Under the pieces are notes generated by a model. That model was not told the origin of the DNA, ran no database searches, and saw only the letters and a program-made list of their open reading frames with translations. The position numbers were made by a program, and so were the translations under genes. Below are positions 1 to 7,098 of a stretch of 19,474 bases of DNA, one piece after another. Position 1 is the stretch's first letter. Each line of letters starts with the position of its first letter. Origin of the DNA: JAVXTH01 sp036642795 (GTDB lineage Bacteria; Bacillota_I; Bacilli_A; Erysipelotrichales; Erysipelotrichaceae); NCBI GenBank assembly GCA_036642795.1, contig JAVXTH010000027.1:1-19474 (forward strand), read 5' to 3'.

Positions 1-22
1 CCTTGAACATTGCGATTTTCAT
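1..22 (-). CDS. Start of an unidentified gene leaving the window
   Basis: An ATG at 22-20 on the minus strand opens a frame reading M-K-I-A-M-F-K to the window edge. It is preceded by the purine-rich ribosome binding site GGGGAAAG (27-34) at normal spacing, and further upstream by a promoter-like sequence (54-82). Only seven codons are present. The product cannot be named: MKIA/MKIAM starts occur in many Rossmann-fold enzymes and glycosyltransferases. The call rests on the start and RBS geometry alone. Confidence 0.4.
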
Positions 23-53
23 ATATCTTTCCCCATATATTTACTTTAATTAC

Positions 54-82
54 ATGATATCTCATTTTATAGAATTGCACAA
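54..82 (-). promoter_or_regulatory. Candidate SigA promoter for the partial gene at 1-22
   Basis: On the minus strand TTGTGC (77-82) and TATCAT (54-59) are separated by 17 bases. They lie about 32 bases upstream of the start codon at 22-20. The -35 box is imperfect and the DNA is A+T-rich, so a chance match is possible. Confidence 0.35.
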
Positions 83-111
83 CCTTGAATAAACTTCATA
101 AATATAAATAG

Positions 112-415
112 GTTGACTATTTTAAACTTACCAATGATTTTAACTATGACCTTTTTGAACTTTTATCTTCTTTTATCTATGCTAGAACTGTGAACCCTTG
201 TAGTAAAAATAGAACATTTCACGAAGTATTAGCTCACCTATACGAAGCTGTCCATTATTCCTACGACCAACTACTTGATGGGTTGTCCTTTTAGGTAATA
301 ATTATGAGAAGTTCATTGAATTCTTCACTGCTCAAGTGAATACAAAATTTGGTATAGATACCACAAACACCTATTTCGATTGAAAGATGTCATTGATGAT
401 CTTTCCAAACTTAAG
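112..415 (+). pseudogene. Degraded insertion-sequence transposase (IS1634/IS4-like DDE)
   Basis: The plus-strand frame from 112 encodes a recognisable piece of an IS1634/IS4-type DDE transposase, including the pattern A-R-T-V-N-P-C-S-K-N-R-T near 181-216 and, later, Y-D-Q-L-L-D-G-L-S-F. It stops at a TAG (292-294). The alternative frame from 291 continues the same protein (L-G-N-N-Y-E-K-F-I-E-F-F) to T-Y-F-D and a TGA at 381-383. One missing T in the run at 289-292 would explain the break. In intact relatives Y-F-D is followed by a Cys-Thr and several hundred residues of catalytic core. Here it runs straight into a short tail (K-D-V-I-D-D-L-S-K-L) and a terminator hairpin, so most of the gene has been deleted. 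There is no in-frame start: a TAG lies just upstream at 109-111. It cannot encode an active enzyme. I see no confident terminal inverted repeats. The family call is from memory of conserved motifs. Confidence 0.65.
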
Positions 416-450
416 GCTGCCACAGTTTATTCTGCGACAGCCTTGTTTTT
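413..450 (+). terminator. Terminator-like hairpin at the end of the transposase remnant
   Basis: The arms 413-425 and 431-444 (AAGGCTGCCACAG and CTGCGACAGCCTT) pair almost fully and are followed by a T-rich tract (445-450). It looks like the original transcription terminator of the insertion sequence, retained after internal deletion. Confidence 0.55.
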
Positions 451-536
451 CATATAGTTAACACCATTTTTAGATGCTGAATACCAAAGTCAGGTATTAT
501 AAACATAGTTCGTAAACATTGCAAGACAATCAATTA

Positions 537-1193
537 TTACTTATGATTTTTATCAATCGCATCTTTTCCATAAGGTAAGATAACCAAAGATTTCCCCTGT
601 ACCTCTTTGTTTCGATTGGTTTCTCTCAAATCACTTTCATTTACCTCATAACGCATGGCTATACTACTATAAGTGTCATTCTTCTTCGCAACCGCAATGC
701 GATACGTAGTATAGACATTTCCTTCATCTTCAAATAAGTCTTCTAATTCATTATGCACAATTGGACTACTCGCTTCTTGATTTAAAACAGGTTCTTGAAT
801 CAATGGAATTGGTTCACTTTCTTCATAATGGTCAACTTGAATTACTTCATCTTCCACTTCATCGTTTTCATCAACTTTTAGTCCTAAGATTTCAAATATA
901 ATTTGTACTTTAATTTGTTCTTGATCAAAGCTTGCTTCATAATTACTGATTTTTAATTGAAAGGCGGTTTGACTCAATTTCTCATTTGGCGCTAAAACAT
1001 CCATTTCTAATACATCTTTAAATTCTTTACTTTGATTTTGGCTGATGTATTGTCCCTTGATAAATACTTGACCAATGGCTTTCATTCCATCTTCCACTTT
1101 TTGATACTTTAAAGTTTCATTGACAACCACATGTGATACTTCATCAATTGTTTCATGCAGCTGTATATTCTTTTCAATCCGTATTGTTTTCAT
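537..1193 (-). CDS. spoVID: SpoVID-like spore coat morphogenetic protein with C-terminal LysM
   Basis: A 218-residue protein without signal peptide or membrane segments. Residues 1-105 are a beta-rich region resembling the SPOCS-type N-terminal domain of B. subtilis SpoVID. Residues 108-158 are an acidic linker, and residues 164-208 are a LysM domain (R-I-A-V-A-K-K-N-D-T-Y-S-S-I, then V-I-L-P-Y). In B. subtilis SpoVID sits on the mother-cell side of the forespore and drives coat encasement. Its gene lies beyond lonA-ysxC-hem, matching the position here after lon-engB. The B. subtilis protein is about 575 residues, so this one lacks nearly all of the central acidic region. I chose the ATG at 1193-1191 because GGAGGG lies just upstream; the longer frame would start at a TTG inside that RBS region. 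A SigE-like promoter candidate precedes it. If not true SpoVID, it is another spore-surface LysM protein; the domain layout and synteny favour SpoVID. Confidence 0.68.
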   Translation of the reverse strand: MKTIRIEKNIQLHETIDEVSHVVVNETLKYQKVEDGMKAIGQVFIKGQYISQNQSKEFKDVLEMDVLAPNEKLSQTAFQLKISNYEASFDQEQIKVQIIFEILGLKVDENDEVEDEVIQVDHYEESEPIPLIQEPVLNQEASSPIVHNELEDLFEDEGNVYTTYRIAVAKKNDTYSSIAMRYEVNESDLRETNRNKEVQGKSLVILPYGKDAIDKNHK

Positions 1194-1210
1194 AAATTCC
1201 CTCCACCACA

Positions 1211-1239
1211 AGTATATGTAACAATCAAATTAGAAATGC
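1211..1239 (-). promoter_or_regulatory. Candidate SigE-type promoter of the spoVID-like gene
   Basis: On the minus strand GCATTTC (1233-1239), 14 bases, then CATATACT (1211-1218). This resembles the B. subtilis SigE pattern KMATATT-N14-CATACAHT (about 5 of 7 and 7 of 8 positions). B. subtilis spoVID is expressed in the mother cell under SigE. Caveat: the predicted start falls at the RBS, giving a leader of only about 12 bases. TATACT inside it could also be a SigA -10 box. Confidence 0.35.
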
Positions 1240-1240
1240 C

Positions 1241-1270
1241 AAAAAAAATAGAAGCAAATTGCTCCTATTT
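1241..1270 (-). terminator. Terminator of engB
   Basis: Read on the minus strand, a 10-bp stem (arms 1261-1270 and 1246-1255, one G-U pair) with a five-base loop is followed by eight T (1241-1248). The stem overlaps the engB stop codon. It separates the tig-lon-engB block from the spoVID-like gene. Confidence 0.8.
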
Positions 1271-1856
1271 AATGGTCCATAAAGGATTGTAAGACACTCC
1301 AAATTTCATTTAAGCCAACTTTTGTCTCAGAAGAACAAGCAATTAATTTTTCATGTTCTTGAAGTAAAAGTGTATCTTTAATGACTTGTAGGTTCTTTTT
1401 TTTCTGACTGTTTTTAACTTTATCAATTTTGGTTGCAGCAACTAAAACCGGTAAATCATAAAAACGTGCAAAACTTATCATTGTTTTATCATCTTCGGTT
1501 GGTTTATGTCTAGCATCAACGATTAGAAGCAAACCTTTTTTTTGAATCCGATCATGAAAATAATCTTCCATCATCTCACCAAATTTATGCATTTGCATCT
1601 TTGATAAATGTGCATATCCATACCCTGGAACATCAACAAAGATAAACGCTTCATTTAAAATAAAGAAATTTAATAATCTTGTTTTTCCAGGTGTATTTCC
1701 AATGTAGGCAAGTTTCTTACGATTCGTCAACGCATTAATCAGCGATGATTTTCCGACATTACTTCTACCTGCTAATACAATTTCAGGTAAATTATCCAAC
1801 GGCCATTGATCTTTTCCAGCTGCGGAAATAATCAACTCGGCACTTGTAATAACCAT
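1269..1856 (-). CDS. engB: Ribosome biogenesis GTPase EngB (YsxC/YihA)
   Basis: A 195-residue TRAFAC-class GTPase needed for late assembly of the 50S ribosomal subunit, the same length as B. subtilis YsxC. The G1 loop is G-R-S-N-V-G-K-S (30-37), G2 lies in the conserved T-P-G-K-T (55-59), G3 is D-V-P-G (75-78) followed by Y-G-Y, G4 is T-K-I-D (142-145) and G5 is S-S-E-T (175-178). A longer frame exists, but it would overlap the end of lon. The ATG at 1856-1854 lies one base after the lon stop and gives the family-typical N-terminus (M-V-I-T-S-A-E). No strong Shine-Dalgarno is visible, so translation is probably coupled to lon. The lon-ysxC order is the same in B. subtilis. A strong terminator follows. 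Confidence 0.96.
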   Translation of the reverse strand: MVITSAELIISAAGKDQWPLDNLPEIVLAGRSNVGKSSLINALTNRKKLAYIGNTPGKTRLLNFFILNEAFIFVDVPGYGYAHLSKMQMHKFGEMMEDYFHDRIQKKGLLLIVDARHKPTEDDKTMISFARFYDLPVLVAATKIDKVKNSQKKKNLQVIKDTLLLQEHEKLIACSSETKVGLNEIWSVLQSFMDH

Positions 1857-1857
1857 C

Positions 1858-4176
1858 TTATTTACCAATCGCAATTTCAATAACTTGTGATACATGTTCC
1901 ACTGGTATAAACGTAACACTGTCTTTTACCGTTGTTGGAACATCATCCAAATCTTTTAAATTTGCTTTAGGAATAACAATCGTTGTAATGCCACAGCGAT
2001 GTGCTGCCATTGATTTCTCTTTTAAGCCACCAATTGGCAATACATTTCCACGTAGTGTTACTTCACCTGTCATTGCTAGGTTTGCTTGTACTGGTTTGTT
2101 TGATAAGCATGATACCAAAGCCGTTGTAAGTGAAACACCAGCGCTTGGTCCATCTTTAGGAACTGCACCTTCTGGTACATGGATATGAATATCTTGTTTT
2201 TCAAAGGTATCGACGTTGATTTTGTATTTTGCCGCATTGGCACGTACATAATCATAAGCAATCGTGGCACTTTCTTTCATAACATCGCCAAGTTGGCCCG
2301 TTAATACAAGTTTTCCTTTACCCTCAAAGTGAGTAACTTCAATCTGTAAGATATCGCCACCAAAGGATGTATAAGCAAGCCCGGTTACAACTCCTACTTG
2401 ATCAACACGCTCACGTTTACCATATTCATAGATTTCATTGCCAAGAGCTGCGACCATCCATTTCTTAGTAATGGTAATGGAACGTTTTTTATCTTTTAAA
2501 ATAGCTAAAACACTCTTTCTACATAAAGCCGCAATCATTCTTTCTAATTGACGAACGCCACTTTCTCTTGTGTAGTAACGAATTAAATAAAGAATCATTT
2601 CATCACTCATTTTAAATTGTTTGTTGCTTAATCCATTTTCTTTTATTTGTTTTGTGATTAAATGCTCTTTCGCAATGTTCATTTTTTCTAATTCCGTATA
2701 ACTAGATAGATTGATAACCTCCAAACGATCTTTTAACGCTTGTGGAATATCTTCTAATACATTTGCGGTTGCGATAAATAATACATTGCTTAAGTCATAA
2801 GCTTCTTCTAAATAATGATCCGAAAATAAGCTATTTTGTTCAGGATCTAATACTTCAAGCATAGCACTCGCTGGATCACCCTTATAGTCACTTGCCATTT
2901 TATCAATTTCATCAATTAAGAAAACTGGATTAATGGTACCTGCCTTCTTCATTCCTTGAATAATTCTACCTGGCATACTTCCTAAGTAAGTACGACGATG
3001 TCCACGAATTTCACTTTCATCTTTAACTCCACCTAAGGATACTTTCACAAATTTACGATTTAAAGCACGAGCAACTGATTTTGATAAAGAAGTTTTGCCA
3101 ACGCCAGGAGGCCCTACTAAACAAATAATTGGTGCTTTTAAAGATTTCGTCATTTGTTTAACTGCAAGGTACTCTAGAATCCGTTCTTTTACCTTCTCCA
3201 AGCCAAAATGATCTTCATCTAACATTTCACCAGCAAGTTTTAAATCCTCGTTATCTTCGCTTTCTTGCCACCAAGGTAATTTAAGTAACCAATCCAAATA
3301 GGTCTTAATCACACCGGATTCACCACTTGCATTGGGTAGCATTTCATAACGTTGTAACTCTTCTTTGGCTTTTTCTTTGATGTAATCAGGATAAGGATTC
3401 TCTTCAATCATTTTACGCATTGCTTCAACATCATTTTCCTGATCAGGTACATCACCAAGTTCTTCTTTAATCGCTCTTAATTTTTCACGTAGATAATATT
3501 CTTTTTGACTATCTTCAATTCTTGTTTTAACTTTGTCATTTATTTGATTTTCAATCATCGATAATTCTTTTTCACTTTCAATTTCTTGAAGAATAATTAA
3601 TAATCGATCATTGATACCTAATGTTTCTAATAAGTCTTGTTTCCGTTGCAAACTCAAAGGAAATAATTGTGAAACTTGATCTGATAATTGTGCAGCTGAA
3701 ACGCCTTTGGCAAGTTCGGTAATCATTTCACGAGGAATATTTTGTGAAATCATATCGATCTCTTCAAATTGTGCTGCGACACGACGAATCAGGGCAACTT
3801 CTTCTTTTTCATTTTGAACAATATCATCTAAAAGTTCAATTTCAGCACTCATCATTTTTTCATCGTTGATTAAAGTATTAATCTTACAACGTTTGATGCC
3901 ACGAAATTTCACTCTTAAATATCCGTCCATCTGACGGATATGTTTAATTTGACAATAGGTTGCGAAATCATAAATATCTCCTACTTGAGGATCTTCACAT
4001 GCGATATCGATTTGAGAAACAACACAAATATAGTTATTTTCATAATCTTGTGCATTTAAAACCGCATTGTTACTTTTTTCTCTTCCTACATCAATCACAA
4101 TTTCCTGATTTGGGAAAATGACTACTCCACGCGTTGCAACAAGTGGGATTTTAATTAAATTTGGTTTATTTTTCAT
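1858..4176 (-). CDS. lon: ATP-dependent protease Lon
   Basis: A 772-residue LonA-type cytosolic serine protease that unfolds and degrades damaged and regulatory proteins. Domains in order: N-terminal substrate-binding LAN domain (about 8-205), coiled region (205-300), AAA+ module with Walker A G-P-P-G-V-G-K-T (355-362) and Walker B F-L-I-D-E-I-D (419-425), and the protease domain with G-P-S-A-G (Ser678) and the dyad partner Lys721 in G-L-K-E-K. All catalytic residues are intact. The start at 4176 follows AAAGGAGTG at good spacing. It lies downstream of tig and one base upstream of engB. In B. subtilis clpX and lonB sit between tig and lonA; neither is here. The tig terminator ends about 23 bases before the start codon and no clear promoter fits in between, so expression may depend on read-through. 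Confidence 0.98.
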   Translation of the reverse strand: MKNKPNLIKIPLVATRGVVIFPNQEIVIDVGREKSNNAVLNAQDYENNYICVVSQIDIACEDPQVGDIYDFATYCQIKHIRQMDGYLRVKFRGIKRCKINTLINDEKMMSAEIELLDDIVQNEKEEVALIRRVAAQFEEIDMISQNIPREMITELAKGVSAAQLSDQVSQLFPLSLQRKQDLLETLGINDRLLIILQEIESEKELSMIENQINDKVKTRIEDSQKEYYLREKLRAIKEELGDVPDQENDVEAMRKMIEENPYPDYIKEKAKEELQRYEMLPNASGESGVIKTYLDWLLKLPWWQESEDNEDLKLAGEMLDEDHFGLEKVKERILEYLAVKQMTKSLKAPIICLVGPPGVGKTSLSKSVARALNRKFVKVSLGGVKDESEIRGHRRTYLGSMPGRIIQGMKKAGTINPVFLIDEIDKMASDYKGDPASAMLEVLDPEQNSLFSDHYLEEAYDLSNVLFIATANVLEDIPQALKDRLEVINLSSYTELEKMNIAKEHLITKQIKENGLSNKQFKMSDEMILYLIRYYTRESGVRQLERMIAALCRKSVLAILKDKKRSITITKKWMVAALGNEIYEYGKRERVDQVGVVTGLAYTSFGGDILQIEVTHFEGKGKLVLTGQLGDVMKESATIAYDYVRANAAKYKINVDTFEKQDIHIHVPEGAVPKDGPSAGVSLTTALVSCLSNKPVQANLAMTGEVTLRGNVLPIGGLKEKSMAAHRCGITTIVIPKANLKDLDDVPTTVKDSVTFIPVEHVSQVIEIAIGK

Positions 4177-4198
4177 TTTTCAACACTCCTTTATTAGG

Positions 4199-4225
4199 TC
4201 AAAAAAGACGCTAGAGCGTCTTTTT
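4199..4225 (-). terminator. Strong terminator between tig and lon
   Basis: A perfect 10-bp stem (4202-4211 with 4216-4225, core AAAGACGC/GCGTCTTT) with the loop TCTA on the minus strand, followed by a T run. It lies just after the tig stop and immediately before the lon RBS. It is symmetrical enough to work in both directions, but only the minus-strand genes use this interval. Confidence 0.85.
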
Positions 4226-4233
4226 AATGCTTA

Positions 4234-5511
4234 TTAAGCGGCATTGTTTTTGATTAAATCAACTGTTTTACGAATTTTTAAATCATAAGAAACAGCATCA
4301 TTTTGAATCATCTTTTTAATTTCATTAAGATCCATTTGATAGATTTCTGAAATTTTTGTTAATTCATCATCAATTTCTTGTTCGCTTACTTCGATTTCTT
4401 CGGCTGCGCCAATTGCCTCAAGCACAAGACGTACATTTACTTTTTGTTTCGCATCTTTACCAACTTCGCCACGAATCATTTCATCGCTTTGACCAGTAAC
4501 CTGTTTGAATTGATCCAATGAGAAGCCTTGTTGTTTCAAACGATTAGCAAAATCTTCAACCATTCGATCCGTTTCTTCATTGATCATAATTTCAGGAATA
4601 TCGACTTCACAGTTCTCACAGATCTTAGTAAGAATTTTATCTGTAAATTCATCATCCACTTTCTTTTCTTTTGCTTCTTTTAATGTTTTCTTTAAGTATG
4701 CATTATACTCTTCAACGTTATTAACATCAGCAATTTCTGCTTGTTTTACTAATTCATCATTTAATTCAGGAAGTTCTTTCTTTTTAATTTCATGAACCAT
4801 TACTTTAAATACAACTGGTTGTCCAGCAAGTTCTTCCACTTGGTATTCAGCAGGGAAACTAACATTTAAGTCTTTCGTTTCATTTGCTTTCATTCCAATT
4901 AATTGTTCTTCAAATCCAGGAATAAAGGAATTTGATCCAATTTCTAATGGATAGTTATCACCTTTACCACCTTCAAATGCGATATCATCTTTAAAGCCTT
5001 CAAAATCAATAACTGCAGTATCTCCGTTTTCAATTGCTTCATCTTCCCCACGGATAACCATTTCCGCAAATTTTTCTTGAAGTTTTTTTGCTTCTTCTTC
5101 AATTTCTGCTTTGCTAACTTTAACGGCTGCTTTTTTAATTGCTAATCCTTTGTAATCACCTAATTTAACTTCTGGTTTTACAGTAACAACAAATTTTAAA
5201 GTAACTTCTTCTTCATCAATCTTATCAACATCTAAAGAAGGACGAGCAATCATTTGTAAGCTATGTTCTTCAATTCCTTTCATTAAGGCAGCGGATGCTA
5301 CTTCATCAATCGCTTCCATTAACGTATTTTGTTTGCTAACGTATTTTTTTACTAGATTTTCAGGTGCTGTTCCTGGACGAAATCCTGGAAGATTTACTTT
5401 TTTAGCTAATTTGTTAAATGCTTTTTTCTGTGCTTGTTTCCATTCTTGTCCACCAACGCTTACTAATAAATCACCTTGAGAATGCTCGTTTAATTTCCAT
5501 GTTGAACTCAT
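4234..5511 (-). CDS. tig: Trigger factor, ribosome-associated chaperone and prolyl isomerase
   Basis: A 425-residue protein of normal family length. It binds at the ribosomal exit tunnel and shields nascent chains. The N-terminal ribosome-binding domain carries the signature G-F-R-P-G-T-A-P (43-50) after L-P. An FKBP-type prolyl isomerase domain follows (about 155-245, with G-D-T-A-V-I-D-F and F-I-P-G-F-E-E-Q-L), then the helical C-terminal chaperone arms (about 250-425). The start codon at 5511 is preceded by AGGAGG. A good SigA promoter lies at 5556-5584 and a strong terminator follows the gene, so it can be transcribed alone. The tig-then-lon order parallels B. subtilis tig-clpX-lonB-lonA. 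Confidence 0.97.
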   Translation of the reverse strand: MSSTWKLNEHSQGDLLVSVGGQEWKQAQKKAFNKLAKKVNLPGFRPGTAPENLVKKYVSKQNTLMEAIDEVASAALMKGIEEHSLQMIARPSLDVDKIDEEEVTLKFVVTVKPEVKLGDYKGLAIKKAAVKVSKAEIEEEAKKLQEKFAEMVIRGEDEAIENGDTAVIDFEGFKDDIAFEGGKGDNYPLEIGSNSFIPGFEEQLIGMKANETKDLNVSFPAEYQVEELAGQPVVFKVMVHEIKKKELPELNDELVKQAEIADVNNVEEYNAYLKKTLKEAKEKKVDDEFTDKILTKICENCEVDIPEIMINEETDRMVEDFANRLKQQGFSLDQFKQVTGQSDEMIRGEVGKDAKQKVNVRLVLEAIGAAEEIEVSEQEIDDELTKISEIYQMDLNEIKKMIQNDAVSYDLKIRKTVDLIKNNAA

Positions 5512-5555
5512 TGTTAGTTCCTCCTGTTTATTTTAATTTTGAAAGATTGACTTTC

Positions 5556-5584
5556 ATTATACATAGACATTGATTTGAAATCAA
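5556..5584 (-). promoter_or_regulatory. SigA promoter of tig
   Basis: On the minus strand TTGATT (5579-5584), 17 bases, then a perfect TATAAT (5556-5561), 44 bases upstream of the tig start. The -35 box lies inside a 15-base inverted repeat (5570-5584, TTGATTT-C-AAATCAA on the minus strand), which also covers the stop codon of the preceding gene. Confidence 0.7.
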
Positions 5585-6306
5585 ATGTCATGCTTCCACA
5601 ATAATAAATCATAACCACAATTGCTTTCAAGTCCTTTTGACTTTACAAATTCAGCAAATGCTTCTTGTTCTCCATAAGCATGAAACACATATTCGACAAT
5701 CGCCAATGCAAACGGAATGCTTTCATCGATATCAATATTAAATGGTAATTTTAAATACGCTTCTTTGACCAAAGTTTCTACACACATTTGGACAAAGGTA
5801 GGATTATCATCTTCAAACCATTCGCGAATTTGATTCACAGCGGCAATTGCACCATCTGCATCCATCGGCGCTTCAACGTAACATGGAACAAAGTTCACTT
5901 CCATCCCATCATAATCAATTGTGATTTCATCGCGTATTGCTTGTTGTGCCAATGTTTCAATTAACATGGAACGCACCAAGTAATGTGGCTTGCTTTTTAA
6001 ATAATCACAAACAAGATCTAGATGCAAACGGATGTTGCAGCCCTTTAGAAGTTCAACTGCCGCAAATTGTTCGTCAATGCTACCTTTTAATAAGGATTCT
6101 AAATTATTGATATCTAAATTTTGAACTGGCTTTGTACTTTGTATTTCACTTCGGCAACGATTAAATAAATCAATTAAGATCGGTTCACTATCAGCAGGAA
6201 TATAGGGCATTTTCAATTCTTCTTCAAGAATTTCATATGCTTCTTTCCATTCATTTGCTTCCATTAATCGACGAACTTCATCCATCATTTTCTTATAATA
6301 ATCCAT
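5581..6306 (-). CDS. DUF3196-like helical repeat protein of unknown function
   Basis: A 241-residue soluble, acidic, largely alpha-helical protein without signal peptide or membrane segments. The N-terminus looks like a TPR-like helical hairpin, with E-W-K-E-A-Y-E-I-L-E-E-E-L followed by M-P-Y-I-P. This resembles the DUF3196 family that I recall from Mollicutes and Erysipelotrichia; the assignment is from memory and moderate. No catalytic motif is evident. I chose the ATG at 6306 because AAAGGAG lies six bases upstream; an earlier in-frame start (6336) would fall within the promoter region. Its own promoter is at 6337-6365. It lies just upstream of tig on the same strand, with no terminator before the tig promoter, so some co-transcription with tig is likely. 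Confidence 0.75.
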   Translation of the reverse strand: MDYYKKMMDEVRRLMEANEWKEAYEILEEELKMPYIPADSEPILIDLFNRCRSEIQSTKPVQNLDINNLESLLKGSIDEQFAAVELLKGCNIRLHLDLVCDYLKSKPHYLVRSMLIETLAQQAIRDEITIDYDGMEVNFVPCYVEAPMDADGAIAAVNQIREWFEDDNPTFVQMCVETLVKEAYLKLPFNIDIDESIPFALAIVEYVFHAYGEQEAFAEFVKSKGLESNCGYDLLLWKHDI

Positions 6307-6336
6307 ATCTTGCTCCTTTATGCAAAGCCAATACAT

Positions 6337-6365
6337 AATATAGCATAAAAAATAGTGTTATGCAA
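6337..6365 (-). promoter_or_regulatory. SigA promoter of the DUF3196-like gene
   Basis: On the minus strand TTGCAT (6360-6365), 17 bases, then TATATT (6337-6342). A TG one base before the -10 makes it an extended -10 (TGC-TATATT). It lies 30 bases upstream of the start codon at 6306. Confidence 0.65.
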
Positions 6366-6391
6366 TTTAAAAATCGACTTTATCACGACTT

Positions 6392-6421
6392 AAAAAGGAA
6401 CGAAATCGTTCCTTTATTTTC
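6392..6421. terminator. Bidirectional terminator-like hairpin without an obvious gene
   Basis: A perfect 9-bp stem (AAAGGAACG at 6394-6402 with CGTTCCTTT at 6407-6415) and a four-base loop. T-rich sequence lies downstream on the plus strand (6413-6420), and a five-base T run on the minus strand (6392-6396). It lies in the 293-base gap between two divergent genes, where neither gene needs a terminator. The rest of the gap (6422-6575) is A+T-rich with no ORF longer than about 14 codons that I can support. Confidence 0.55.
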
Positions 6422-6575
6422 TTTTTATAATGTTTTTATTAAATGAAAACGTTAAGGATCAAACGTTCATCTTTTAAAAAGAAGGGATTAAAAAGCAAAA
6501 GTGAAAAAATCATTCCCTAAAATCTTAATTCCTATTAGAATTATCAAAAAAAACTTTTAAAGATTCCATATTTTT

Positions 6576-6583
6576 GTTATGAT
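6576..6583 (+). promoter_or_regulatory. Possible extended -10 promoter of the phosphoesterase gene
   Basis: TG-T-TATGAT lies 16 bases before the start codon at 6600. There is no convincing -35 box, and the implied leader is only about 10 bases, so this is tentative. Confidence 0.3.
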
Positions 6584-6599
6584 GTCTAAGGTGAAGAAT

Positions 6600-7082
6600 A
6601 TGAAAATTATAGTATTATCCGACAATCATGGAAAAACCGATATTTTATATAAATTAATGGAAGAACATCAAGATGCTGTTTCTTTTATTCATTGTGGAGA
6701 TATTGAATGTGAACCAGAATTATTTCCCAACCTAACCATTGTTTCTGGAAACAATGATTTATTTTATGATTATCCTGAATATCAAATCATTCAATTAGGT
6801 GGCAAACAAATTTTTATTGTTCACGGTCATCAATTCCTTTATCACGATCGATTAAAACGAATGGCTCTTAAAGCCATTGAACTCGAATGTGATATCGTTT
6901 GTTATGGTCATACTCATGTCGCAGCGCATGATATAATCAATGGCATCCATCTAATCAATCCCGGTTCTTTATGGCGTTCTCGTGATGGTAGAGCACCTAG
7001 TTATGCCATTTTAACAATCAACGAGGATGATATTAACGTTGAGCATATTTTTTTAGAAACGAAATCGAATAAGTTTTACTAA
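6600..7082 (+). CDS. YfcE/YsnB-type metallophosphoesterase
   Basis: A 160-residue calcineurin-like phosphoesterase of the MJ0936/YfcE family, the group of B. subtilis YsnB, probably hydrolysing phosphodiesters with two metal ions. The metal-binding motifs are in order: S-D-N-H-G near the N-terminus (D-x-H), then C-G-D-I-E, G-N-N-D (catalytic Asn-Asp), V-H-G-H and Y-G-H-T-H. It ends with the usual L-I-N-P-G-S. I chose the ATG at 6600 because AAGGTG lies six bases upstream. The two ATGs at 6579 and 6582 lie within the -10-like sequence, and starting there would add residues the family lacks. Its physiological substrate is unknown. In B. subtilis ysnB lies downstream of gerM on the same strand; here it is on the opposite strand. 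Confidence 0.88.
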   Translation: MKIIVLSDNHGKTDILYKLMEEHQDAVSFIHCGDIECEPELFPNLTIVSGNNDLFYDYPEYQIIQLGGKQIFIVHGHQFLYHDRLKRMALKAIELECDIVCYGHTHVAAHDIINGIHLINPGSLWRSRDGRAPSYAILTINEDDINVEHIFLETKSNKFY

Positions 7083-7098
7083 CAATCGATAAAAGTTA

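Noticed and set aside
1857..1919. Longer EngB N-terminus overlapping lon
   Set aside because: The extra 21 residues are lon coding sequence in another frame. The family-typical start (M-V-I-T-S-A-E) begins at 1856.
1988..2188. Plus-strand frame inside lon, and similar frames inside tig, mutS2, gerM and comEB
   Set aside because: They are out-of-frame shadows of strongly supported genes, lack ribosome binding sites and resemble no known protein.
4197..4203. GGTCAAA, a single CtsR-like heptamer before lon
   Set aside because: CtsR operators are tandem heptamers separated by three bases. The second repeat is absent (the next bases are the terminator stem), so this is a chance half-site.
5535..5556. 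AGTCAAT and TTTCAAA near the tig promoter as a CtsR site
   Set aside because: The spacing is one base instead of three and both halves are imperfect.
6579..6599. Earlier start for the phosphoesterase at 6579 or 6582
   Set aside because: These ATGs lie within the -10-like TATGAT, and the RBS AAGGTG points to the ATG at 6600.
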